Shown here: piece by piece, positions 12,061-22,905 of the stretch | Layout of the letters: every line of letters starts with the position of its first letter | How positions within the stretch are numbered: the stretch's first letter is position 1 | Assembly: GCF_910592395.1 (NCBI RefSeq) | Contig: NC_088312.1 | Location: 22,639,292 to 22,703,291, forward strand | Direction of reading: 5' to 3' | Origin: Lineus longissimus | Taxonomy: Eukaryota; Nemertea; Pilidiophora; Heteronemertea; Lineidae | Length of the DNA: 64,000 nucleotides | Translations under genes and position numbers: made by a program | The notes under the pieces: generated by a model | Database searches by the model: none | What the model was told of the DNA's origin: nothing | Seen by the model: the letters and a program-made list of their open reading frames with translations, nothing else

Positions 12061-14063
12061 ATTTATGACAAGTGACCATGAAGAAATGTTGATGAATTCA
12101 TGATATGGTAATATTATGACAGCAAATGATATTGCCTTTATGTAACATGACTGACAATGTTTATGGCAGGATATGAAAGAGTCATATGAACAATATTTAT
12201 CCCCAAAGAAATGAATATTTTTCCCATCTTATCCAATTTATAATGCAAACATACATGTTTGTCTACAAAGGAGCAATTCCTATGGCCCCATGAGTCCTGT
12301 TATGTGCCACTTCGGATATTTATTAGAGCGAATTTCTCAAGTACACAATTCCCTAAGCCTTCTCGGCATTGACTAAGGTTATTTTTCTCAGTGTGACAGA
12401 TCGGCCTGGATGCAGGCACAATCACTGCATGAATCACATCTCAATGTCACGGCCCCAGAGGAGGACTTTAGCTGCGTGGCCGCTTCGTTAGCGAGTATCA
12501 GCCATTCTTTTTCTCGGATCGACCAGAGACAGAGGCAATATGACAAAACATTTGAATTTCCATGCAAGATTTGAATATCGTAAAGATTTGAAATATTCAT
12601 CTCATGTTTTGGTCTGAATTTTAAGTTTTGCACAATGTCAACCTTTTCTTCTTTTCAATGCATGCATCACAGCGTTACAGAACTACCGATTGCATTTCCC
12701 AGACTACCTCTGAGCACCAAATCATATTCCATTCGTGAATTAATTATGATATTTGGCTTGCTACTTGGGTGCCGGGCATTGATTTGTGTACAGTACACCA
12801 CCAGATTGATATACACATCGTGGTCTTGGAGAACAATTTGCTATTCATTTCTAATGTCGGCAGAGTTGGTGTTAATAAAGACAGGTTTCGATTGAAGTAC
12901 TTTTAATACTGTTATTCTCTCGTAGGATACTGATGTAGACTAGTTAGCATTGGAACTGGTGATATTTGGTGGAGGAAGGTCAGTTTGAGGCATTAGTTTG
13001 AATAAATTTGTTGGCATCGGACCAGGAACTTAAATAAACAAGAACAACATTGAACTAGAAGCAGCCAGTTGACCAACGAAAGAATTATAATATCTTGAGA
13101 AAGCTCAAATTCTTTCACGAGCAGAAGACTCTTTTTTTGTTTTGAAGAGATTGATGATTTGTATGATTCGATGATTTCATTGGTGGTACTGGCTACTTTT
13201 TGATTGGACACGCCAAAGCGTCATATCGAGGCTTTAGATTTCGCATTCTTCAGTCACTCACTCAGACAATCACCACTCAGTCCGCAGAAACTTCGACAAT
13301 GAGGGTGGTTGAACGATAGGTTGGGGTGGATAATGTCAAATTGAGAGGACGCCACAGTGTTGTGAAAAATTTCCAATAAACATAGGGGGTAAAAGTTACT
13401 GTAAAACAAGACTCATGACATTTCTCAAATTTTCGTTAAAATAGCCATGTCTGCTCTTTTCTATAAATATCAAGAGAAAGGTCAACTAATTAGAAATCAC
13501 ATTTCAGAATGTTTGAGCAGGAAAGTTGAGGCGTGGTTCAGATTGTCAATCCCCAATCGTCTTGTTTACCTCAAATCGTGACGATAGCTCAGATTTATTT
13601 ATCGATAATTTTCCATCGATTAGATTATCAATTGTTCAGATCTAAAAATAGCCAAATTCTGATGGAGAGGAGTATATTTAGACTCAGGGTTATTTCAATT
13701 TTATATTTCTGAATCCAGGCATTTTTTATTCCAAAAATAAACGATGTGAATTGCAGGTCACGATTATTGCATCGGTTGAAGCTAAATTTGGGATTCATCA
13801 ACCTTGGAGAAAGTTTCTAAAATCTATAATTCATAACAGCTGCATTCTACTTTTCACAACACTGTGGACTCATCTTTATGAGGAGGAAAGAAAATGATAC
13901 GAGTATCGTCTGCTCTAAAAAGAATAACAAATCTTCCGCTGTGTACATTTTGAAAGATTTTGAATTCTCCTGAGAGGAGATGAAACAAGACTGCGTTTGG
14001 CTTATGTTACATTTCTGCAAAGCCTTGTCTTTTTGTCATTTTTGTAAAATTGTTTATGCTTAC
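12061..14063 (-). other. Intron segment just downstream of the signal exon
   Basis: This is AT-rich intron with no convincing exon. A GC-richer block at about 12390-12500 is open on the minus strand but lacks usable splice donors. A perfect MEF2-type CTAAAAATAG lies at 13642-13651. The start of the intron is the GTAAGC donor at 14063. Confidence 0.5.
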
Positions 14064-14136
14064 CATTCGTCAGGATCAGTGTCGGCAGAAAGATAACCAA
14101 CATAGCACGGATGTACTTGTGCATGGCATTGTACAT
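14064..14136 (-). CDS. Signal-peptide exon of the CUB gene
   Basis: The exon proper is 14064-14139, bounded by a strong pyrimidine tract and TTTATTTGCAG acceptor and an AATG|GTAAGC donor. It begins AAA ATG and encodes MYNAMHKYIRAMLV followed by IFLPTLILTN: a short basic n-region (Lys, Arg), a hydrophobic core of about 12 residues, and a polar end. This fits an N-terminal secretory signal targeting the product to the ER. It leaves phase 1, matching both the microexon and the CUB exon. The ATG has A at -3 and may be the start in transcripts with a non-coding leader. In transcripts from the two upstream promoters, translation would begin earlier and read through AAA (Lys) into this exon in the same frame. 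Confidence 0.8.
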
Positions 14137-14139
14137 TTT

Positions 14140-16466
14140 CTGCAAATAAACAAAAAAGAAAGCGACATAAGTAATGCAAAATGGATAGAAATTGTAAGTA
14201 GGGGATTAAGGAAGATATTTTGTTGAAATTGCACACCTGGAATTTGCGAGTTAAGGCCCAAACTTTGTTTGAGAAGACATCTGCTGAAGAGAGTAAAGGC
14301 CGTCTGCAGACGAACGCGAGTCATCAAAAGATACTGATGATCTCAGTCACGGAATCGAGTGATTAAAAATCAATCAAAGATAAAATGGGAAATGATAAAA
14401 CTAAAACCTAACACGGGAGAATCTCGAAAAACCTCACCACTAGGTCCTTAAGGTGTGTCACCCTCTCTCACTAGCCATAAGAATGATAACAAGTCTATTA
14501 TTGTCAATGTATCCAATTAGTGAAATGATTTTTTGTTTGGTCAAACGACACAATGTCAGGATGAGAATTGCCAAGATCACATTTCAAGAGCAATCAAACC
14601 ATTAAAAGATAAACCTATCCAAAGAAATTCCTATTCTATTGAAGAAAAGAGGAAAGGCGATTTCGAGTCAATCCATTTTAACAGAAGAATGATATAGAGT
14701 TCGTTTCGTTTCACTCAGGTAACTGCAGAAAAAATATCCTATGGTTACTGAATGAGAAACGAAGTGCGTCTGCTCTCAAGACAGCCGCGTAGACAAATTG
14801 CGTCCCGACTTCACCTGGGGGCCACCTGCTGAACTAGAGAGCCGTCATTACAAACCCATCGATACTGGCTCTGGTGGACACTCAGACGATTGATGGGGAT
14901 CTGGAGCAAATCGTACGCGTCATTCAATATGCATGTTCCCAGCCTTCGGCGTAAGGAGTCATGCCGTAATGACCTCAGTGCTGTCGAGAGCCTGACACTG
15001 CTTGAGCTGTGCGGTGTTACTGGCCATGAAAACAAATTGCTATGGTTTTACACCACACATGTCTTGACTGAGGCCAATAAATAATAAAAGACAAGAAGAT
15101 TTGTGAGCCGCAACAGATCGGAATATAATAAATGCAAATTTGGTAAGAACACTCACACGTTTCTACCGATGGTTCTTGTGTCACTCCGAAGTGACGTGAC
15201 ACGTCTTGAAAAATACCCACAACAGATAAAAGTACCTATAACCATAGCAACGTAACTTTCTTAAGAAGTATTGCGAGATATGATACTGTTTTTGTAAGTA
15301 ACAATGGCCCTTTGTAAGGGGATGAAGAATATGTCATGGATGAGACCCGCCGTGAAGAAGGCGCGGCGCTACTCAGGAAGTCATGTAGGTACTAAAATTA
15401 GATTTGGGTGAAATCAGAAATGATGCTGACAGGAATCTAAAGTCAATCAGAGGCGAATATTGCAGCCTTTTTTTGTTTCATAGCGACAGAAAATGAATTT
15501 TCTAGTCATGAAATTCACCAGATAGAAATTATATCAAATCTATGTGATTTTCAACCGAGCGTTTCAGCTGATTGAGAGAGTAAGAGTAAGCCTTTTCAAT
15601 CTTCGTCTAGTTAACAAGTTTGGCTTGAATTTCCATTTAGAGTATTTTGGTATTTCATTATGGCCGCTGATGAGCTGTGAAGATCAAATCAGTGAAGTTA
15701 CGCCTGGGAGTTACTAATACTGAAGGATTCAAAATCGACTTTTGAGAAAATTGGGTTAATTGAAATCGTTCGAGTAATATTAGGATGAGTTTAGGATTAA
15801 TAACGTAGTATATTTGTCTAAGAGGGGTTGCGGTGATTGCCGACACCAAAGCAGGCGTCTGGCAATAACCTGATGTGATTTGGTCGCCGTGGGCAAGTGG
15901 GGCACTTAATTAGTATGGACAATGAATTAGCTTACGGGACGCGGCCGCTAAAGGAGCGTATCGCATGTGAGATGAAACGGCTTGGTGATATGATTAATGT
16001 GATGAGAGTATGATCAGAGTTCGGTGATGGAAAGCCAGAAACACTAGACTTACCACGACAAAGAATTAACCAGAACACGAAGAGAGGCACATATATGACT
16101 CTACAACCAATTCTTCAGTAGCAGGTCGAAGTGGTTCCAGCAACCGTCAATTTTGTACCAATTAGAACTAATATCAAGGCTGGTTTTAGCCAATTGGGTC
16201 ATTTAGGTTGTAATTAGCTTTGATAAGTGAGAAATTACCAGCTTTGTTCCATTAAATTGAAATATTCAAGGTTACAGAAGAAACTGTTTCAAATTTATCA
16301 TCACAAGTGGACAAGTTCAAAAAAGTTTTTTGCAACTTTGACAGTTTCAGAAGAAGGGTGATTACAGACGACCAACAATTGAGGATATATCACAAGTGAG
16401 ACCACATAATTGGAAGAGACTAATGATTAAATCGAGAATGTTGGAAAGATCGGTACACTAACTCAC
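14140..16466 (-). other. Intron between proximal first exon and signal exon
   Basis: This 2.3-kb intron serves the transcript from the 16.6-kb promoter. It contains a GC-rich stretch (about 14815-15035) open on the minus strand and ending in a possible CCCAG|GTGAAG donor; it could be a leader exon but its phase does not fit coding use. A 48-nt piece at about 15155-15202, between a TTTTTCAAG acceptor and a GTGAGT donor, contains a stop in the needed phase. Paired NK-type sites with a homeodomain core lie at 15894-15913. None of these is established. Confidence 0.45.
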
Positions 16467-16490
16467 CATGGTTATGTATGGTCGGCTCAT
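16467..16490 (-). CDS. Alternative first coding exon B (MSRPYITM)
   Basis: ATG at 16488-16490 opens eight codons, MSRPYITM, ending at an ACCATG|GTGAGT donor in phase 0. The exon sits 95 nt downstream of a predicted start site with no intervening ATG. The next recognisable acceptor with a compatible phase on this strand is the signal exon at 14139, which begins AAA ATG, so splicing would give MSRPYITM-K followed by the signal sequence. The link to the CUB gene is inferred from strand, order and phase, not observed. Confidence 0.58.
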
Positions 16491-16667
16491 ATAATAATCA
16501 GAAATCGGATAAGAATCAAAATGTTGTCAAACAACAAGTGAGTGAGTCTTAACTATCCGAATAAGCCAAAGTATGAGGTTGGAATGACTGGAGCTAATTT
16601 TACCGACCTTATATACCTTCTCTTGACAAAGCGGAAACATTTTTAGCCTTAACGGGCGAGAGCCAAT
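16491..16667 (-). promoter_or_regulatory. Promoter B: ATTGG, TATATAAGG, Inr and leader
   Basis: On the minus strand TATATAAGG occupies plus positions 16607-16615. Thirty bases downstream of its first T is TCATTCC, a perfect YYANWYY initiator with the A at 16585. A CCAAT element in inverted orientation lies at 16663-16667, 48 bp upstream of the TATA box. The leader (16491-16585) has no ATG and runs into exon B. A perfect MEF2 consensus lies at 16835-16844, about 220 bp upstream of the TATA. The layout is that of a regulated, TATA-dependent RNA polymerase II promoter. Confidence 0.65.
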
Positions 16668-19600
16668 CAGATGCAGGTAGCGAAAGACGTAGGTAAGGCC
16701 CCTGGATTTCCGATCGGAAGTACAAAACCCCCGTCATAAGATCAATCGCTTGTATCAAATAGAAAATGTCATCGATCCATTATCTATCACGTAACAATAC
16801 CTTTATCTAAATCTGGCTCAGCGATTATTTCATTCTATTTTTAGATTTGAAGTTAAACTTAGATAAGGGTGTTACTATAAATAGCTAACATTTTGGCCCT
16901 TCGCTATTTTGATTTCAAGTCCTGCATATCTAATGCTTGACTTGCTCAAACCATTTACACATTTTAGGCCCTTACAAAACATCAAGATATATACATCTTA
17001 AAATTGATTAATTGCACCAAAACTTGCATGTTACAAGCATGATTTAGGGTTTTTTAATGTTCTATAGAGTTTCAGACAAAATGGCCGCCATTGCCTGCAG
17101 ACGTTAGAACATCACCAACGACAACCGGAAACTTGACCAAATATGGTCGCGACTTCACAGATCATGGAAACTCCTGACGCTTTTCGCTAATGTAAGCGTT
17201 GGCTCATAGATTTCCTTTAAGTAACAAAGCCGAGTGTGTCCTCAGGACACCAGGGGATAAGCGGCTGTTGCTAGGGGCCTTTAGGAAACAAGTAGCATCG
17301 ATAAAAGCTCCACCCAGTGCCAGGTAACTATGACGCATGAACATTGCTTGGCAACCGATAACGGTTTTTAATTTCACATATACCAATAAGCCAAGGGCGT
17401 AAACATGAACTGTTGTCAACTCCGTAAGCAGACGGAGGAATCCCCAAGCTATTTTAAGATTTGGGGGATGTAACCTTCGACATCACGAGATCATTTTGCG
17501 CTATTTTTAACATCATCGATACGAATTCGATAATGATTTGGGAAAACAACCACCAAAAATACACCTAATGATCCAGAAATAGGTATTAATTATAGGCTTT
17601 TGAAATCGTATCCTGTAACAATACATTACTGAAAAACCTAACACGTCACTAAGAGAATGCCCCCTGCCTCTTTAGTTTTGATGATTATTCTATATTTAGA
17701 CTTTCTATAGACTTTATTTCGCTGTTGCCTGTAACAATATGATGATGCTGATGTTATTCATTGTTGTTGAGGAGGTTACCATGGTAATTGGCTAAAAGGG
17801 TTTCAGTTCTTCCAATAGTGTCATCAAAGGCGGAAGAAGAAAGGATACCTTTATTACCGGAACGCTATTGTCACGACACAATGTCTTGGAACAATTATAC
17901 TCTTGTTTTTATTTGAGCGACATGACAGAGGTCAGGCCTAAAATAGATCTTTCGATTAGTTAACAATAGCCGAGATAAGAGTGATTAGCCTCTTATTCTG
18001 GGCTTAAGATCCTTTGGAGATCACTTTTTATAAGACGTGACAATTCTTGAAGAAAATAGAGCCCAGTTTGACTCTGACAGTTGGGAAATAGCTAATTCTA
18101 CCAAAGAATGAAGCGAGTTAAAAAAGGACTAATTTCTTTGAATGTAGAAGACATATTGTCGTTGTTTTCAGCAACAGAGAAGACAACAGAAAGATATTGG
18201 AAAAAAATCAGCATCTTTTCTGCCTTTAAGCGCATTTAAGGAAACAACTTTCCCCAAATAAAGACTGATAAATAAAGGTTTACTTATAAATCAAAGTACC
18301 TTAGATTTTTAAATTGCCTTTGTTTAAACTCGAGAAAGATATCAACAGTCATAAGTAGTTTCATCAAAGAAGTGCCATTAGGTAAGAGGTTCCATTTGAT
18401 ATGACAATCTGGATCGGAAATGGAATGTTGAAGCCCGGAAATACACAATTAGATTTGATTGACGTCATTTCAGCCTTTGATAGAGTACGCCATTGATTTC
18501 TAAAAAACAAATACAAGGATCTCGTAATTTCACAAGGAAATTGTATAAAATCGATAATCAATTGTCATTGATTTCTTGGATTGACGTATTGGTTGGGATT
18601 TCCGGCAGCCTAACAAGGTAACCCCGGAAGAAGTTTAAAAATAGAAATCAATTTTCTAATTATTTTGATAATTGGAGAGATGATATCAAGAGGGATTTTC
18701 CAAAGTTTTTGTAATCAATTTCTAAGATTTTCAAAATTTATCAGAAAGTGTGATGACAAAATATCATGTGAAGCAGTATAGAAACTTCATCTTGAATCTG
18801 ATTTTCAATGTCAAGCAATGTGAATGTGATAATCCTTTAATCCTAGTGATAATCCAGTGCAAAGTGTGTAATCCGAGATCGCGTATCCATCAGAATCATT
18901 CTCACGTACACGTATCCGTCAACAGAATCACACAAGTGGGTGCAGGTTTTACCCAGACAACCACCAGCAATTCACACGAGTCCAATGGGTTGCCCCAACG
19001 GACCACACTCTCATACAATATCATCATCACACTTTGGGGGAAAATTTTCAAACATTGGGAATTGGTTAATGCATTATTATTATTATTGTGTTTAAGCTAA
19101 ATACTGATTCTAGTTCACAATGAAAGTCAATTCAATTTCAAATACCAAGTCAAATATCAAATTTGATTTCTAAGTCCAATTCATTTCCGGGTTCATAACA
19201 TTTGTGACATCAGAGAGGCAAAGTCAGAAAATCTTAAAGAAATGTTTGGAAAATGTCACGAAAACAGCGAGAATTATGTCAGCTTTGCCGCAAAGTAATT
19301 GATAAAAACTTACAAAGTCACCAAAGAAATGTTGCAAGATGGTAACAAACTTGTAAAAGATCACGAAAGCCATCACAATGATTAACTGGCAAGATCATCG
19401 CAGAGGAGAACAAAGAGTCTGCGAGGTTTACTAAAAATAGATTTGACTTCCGGATGCCATTTAAGGTCATATGACCAAAGGATTTCTGAATGAAAGTCAT
19501 GTGACCATTGACGTAGTGGCTGGCACTAGGTGACCAATCAGATTGCCAGGAAGTTATGACCTAATAAGGATTTCCCGTAAGGACCAATCGCTATTGAGGG

Positions 19601-20420
19601 AATTGCGTACGTCATTCGATTCAAACACACCAGGATTGCCAAAAAAGATTTGTAGCAACTATTAGATAGTAAATATTGTAAATATTAAACTCATACCTAG
19701 ACCATAAAGTGAGCGAAGTTAAAATGCTCAAAAGCACCAATTTAATTAGCTGGAAAAGCTCAAACAGCTCAGAATGATAAACAAATAACTCGCTTTCAAC
19801 CCCTTCAAATGATTAGATGGGTGCAAAATCACCCAAGATAATTTGAAGTTGCAGAATGCAGAGGTACCCAAGTTTGCAAAGTTAAAGATGAAGCCACAGA
19901 AGCTTGCTACGAACCAAGAGAGGCAATCAAGACAGACCGTAGAAACCAAGAAAGTGACTTGGTTTTTACTGCCGAACACGCACACTCAGATTACACAATT
20001 TATCACCAGAAACTAGGAAGATGAGTCACAATTTGCAGGGAACATTCATTACAAGGGGAAATTGCAATGGAAATGGGAAAACATGAAGGCCTAAACATCA
20101 GGGTAGAATGATTGTCAACTGTCCGAGTCAGTTTAGTTTGCAAGCAAGTTAACAATTCCAAACTGTTGTCAGATTGATGGGCAGTGGAGTTGGTAGTAAA
20201 GTTAGAAATGATTTCAGAATTTTGCAGTGAGGTATTCTCACTTAAAGCCTAAACACCAAGAGTTTGTCAAAGTCAGTGGGGGAAAACGCTTGTTAGAAAT
20301 ACAAAATACTCCACAAGTTATCAACTGCAAGCAGTGATAACGTTGGGAGATGTTGAGCCGATGAAGCAGTAAGCCTATGTAGGGATGGAAGCTGAAAGGA
20401 AAAAGTCAGTGAACACTTAC
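16668..20420 (-). other. Intron of the long isoform, upstream of promoter B
   Basis: This 3.75-kb AT-rich stretch lies between the two first exons. It is intron for the distal transcript and upstream regulatory space for promoter B. I see no exon. It includes a CTAAAAATAG MEF2 consensus (19431-19440) and a 12-bp palindrome GGTCATATGACC (about 19466-19477). Confidence 0.45.
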
Positions 20421-20444
20421 CTCGCTGTTATCAGAGTAAGCCAT
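20421..20444 (-). CDS. Alternative first coding exon A (MAYSDNSE)
   Basis: ATG at 20442-20444 opens eight codons, MAYSDNSE, ending at an AGCGAG|GTAAGT donor in phase 0. Length and phase are identical to exon B. Splicing over 6.3 kb to the signal exon would give MAYSDNSE-K and then the hydrophobic segment, lengthening the n-region with acidic residues. No alternative downstream acceptor was recognised. Exon membership in the CUB gene is inferred from phase and architecture. Confidence 0.6.
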
Positions 20445-20680
20445 CGTATTCGATTAGAGTTGTCGTGTCGTCGTGAAGCAAATATCAATCGTGATCGTAG
20501 ATCGTAAAGTCGGAATTGCTATCGCAAGAAGCTTTTGGAGTCTCGCACTTTCTCAGAGAGAAGGTTGTTGTTTGAGGAAGCTTGGAGCGAATATGCCAGA
20601 TTCCTCAACCAGTCGCCCTTATATACCCTGAAATCCCCATTCATCAGCGTCATCCCCCACATTGCTAACGATTGGCTTTT
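20445..20680 (-). promoter_or_regulatory. Promoter A: CCAAT, TATATAAGG, start site and leader
   Basis: TATATAAGG lies at plus 20617-20625 inside GGTATATAAGGGCG. The predicted start is the CA with A at 20594, 31 bp from the first T, matching six of seven initiator positions. A forward CCAAT (minus strand) sits at 20671-20675, 46 bp upstream of the TATA, and a TGACG half-site lies between them. The 150-nt leader contains no ATG. The TATA core is the same as in promoter B over 11 bases. Confidence 0.68.
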
Positions 20681-22694
20681 CCCGTTATGGTCACCCGGAA
20701 GAGCATCGCGTCAAGCTTACGTACGCAGCGATTACAATAGACTATTAAAACGCCATTATCATAATGCTATGCGAATGTCTACCTGACTCTTCCCCCTACG
20801 CAAGCAGGTATTCTATGTCCCTGAAGGCATTGGATCAAATAATACGAAACGACAAAGAGGAATGCAATCATCTGATTGGCTGTCACCAGTAGCTTCTGCA
20901 AAATACCATATACAGCGAGCAACAGGTTATAATGATTTTCCATTAGAGGAAAGCAAATCGAGTTAAGCAACAAAAATATACGAGCTTTTTGGCCCTATTT
21001 CGAGGGTGTTTGCAAAATTGCATAAAAGGGTCCTTTTTTGTTTTCAATTATGTCCATATAGACAAATGCATGAGAAAATCTGGTGAAAAATGCTGAAATG
21101 CTTGGTATTGGAAGTCGGCGGAAGTCTTATGCCCATATAAGTCTAGCAGGGAAACCATCAAGAGACCAGCGACACGGCTAAGAATAACTTCCTGTGATGC
21201 CGAGAACATTGATTCTCCGTTGAGTAACTATCCTTTGAACCAAGGAAAAATATGTGTGAATCAGCACGGAAACCTTTGAAGTTCTCTTTGATGAAATTTG
21301 AAGTTCACCCAGACCGTCATTTCCAGTTGACCATATTTGTCACGGTCGTACAACTGGCCACTCCATGAATGATATTCTTAAATTATCTTATTAGGTTTCT
21401 AGTACTATAATCCGTCAGACTACAATGTCTCAATGTCACTCCAAGGTTCCCTGACTCATCAATGAGATTTTGGCCAGGGCAGGAATTGCTCAAAAAAGGA
21501 AATGGAGTAATCATTCGAGTGATTAAACCAGAATTGTTATATTAAGATTTTTTGATACAACCTAGTATGGTTACGAATGTCTTCAGTTGACAACTTCAAA
21601 GTCGAAAGTGTCCACTCTTCCTAATTTGCCTTTTTTAGCCAAGTTGTCTGACTTCTACCCCTTTGGGAGTAAACTAGAGTAATCTAAATTAGATTTGATG
21701 GCTCATTAGCTTTAATTTAATCAAAGATGACTGTTTAGATTTTTCGACTATTTAGCCTTTTACTTTGATTTGGATAAGTCATAGTGATATGCCTCCTGAT
21801 ATCCAACCAAGACGGAGAAGAAGAGGAAGAAATTTATACCACGAACTGTCTAACAACTTGACCAAACTATTAAGACTCATTCAACTATGTAGCTGACTTC
21901 ACTTCTATATAGCAATGTGGTCAACCATCCCAAGCCAAGGTAACTTTACCAAAACTTTCACTTGCTGAAGCTGTACATCTGAATGTATCTTAAATGCGAA
22001 ATTGGTGAACTTGTATTATCAGCCAAAGACATGTACACAAATATTGACCATGCAAACATGAGTAATTGGTCCATAGCCCATAGAAAACAAACTTGTTTAT
22101 CGCAAACCGATGTCACCCATTTCAATAGGTTTGTTGAGAAGGGGAAAGTGACATGGCAGAGTATGATTTAGAAGTGTTGCCATCAAGAATTCCACTGGCA
22201 TTGCAAAAATGGCCAGAACAAAAATTGCGTTTCCTCATATACCTTTCCAACTTTTCCTTTTTCTCATTTTACAGTATGGTTTCTATGTCCATCATTACTG
22301 TGTCCGTGATAATATTGTTTTGGTTTTCAATCAGCAAAAATCCTTAAGACTGGTGTGTTTTGAAAGCAACTATACGTATGCAAGTATCATGCATCGTGTT
22401 AGGCCCTATGACAAACACCCTCAATGCAAAATTTGTTCAGCGATAAATGGTTTTTTAAGGAAACAATGATAATATACGCAAGCAGTGCCGGAATTTGATC
22501 ACAGTTAACCTTGAGATGGTCTGACTCACACATGAAACAATAATACGTCGCATCAGTGTGAGAAGATTTCTTCCAGGATGCTAAGAGGTTGCTTTGTTAA
22601 CCGATTGTCATTCGACACCCACGACTTTTGACACAGTGGCTGGCCACATCAAAGAGAGGCTAGTTACTCGTACTAAGCTGCTGATACCAGCACG
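20681..22694. other. Intergenic DNA upstream of the CUB gene
   Basis: AT-rich sequence with only short chance frames. The first few hundred bases are upstream of promoter A and contain a further CTGATTGGCT element near 20875. No repeat or gene was recognised. Confidence 0.4.
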
Positions 22695-22905
22695 GTTTAC
22701 TTTGTCCAGTTCAGTTCACCGAGAAGTCGGCGAGGCCAGCTGTACATTTTGCAACGAAATGGACACAGATGTACAGGTGCTTGGATCAAATGGCTGAAAT
22801 TGACAGTCTGCTTTGTCCATTTCGTACAAATGTTGGCGAGAAAAACTGTACATTTTGCTAGAGGATGTAAACAACCCAGTACATGTGGTTTGCAAGGTTT
22901 GGTTG
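22695..22905. repeat. Diverged tandem duplication, unit about 100 bp
   Basis: Two adjacent segments share GGCGAG, CTGTACATTTTGC, GTACA and GGTTGAAACGGCTG-like words in the same order (copies begin near 22725 and 22830). Open frames on both strands run across them but show no domain. Confidence 0.55.

Noticed and set aside
16047-16075. Further first exon at a GTAAGT donor (about 16050, minus)
   Set aside because: The donor is good, but the only upstream ATG meets a stop before it and no promoter is visible.
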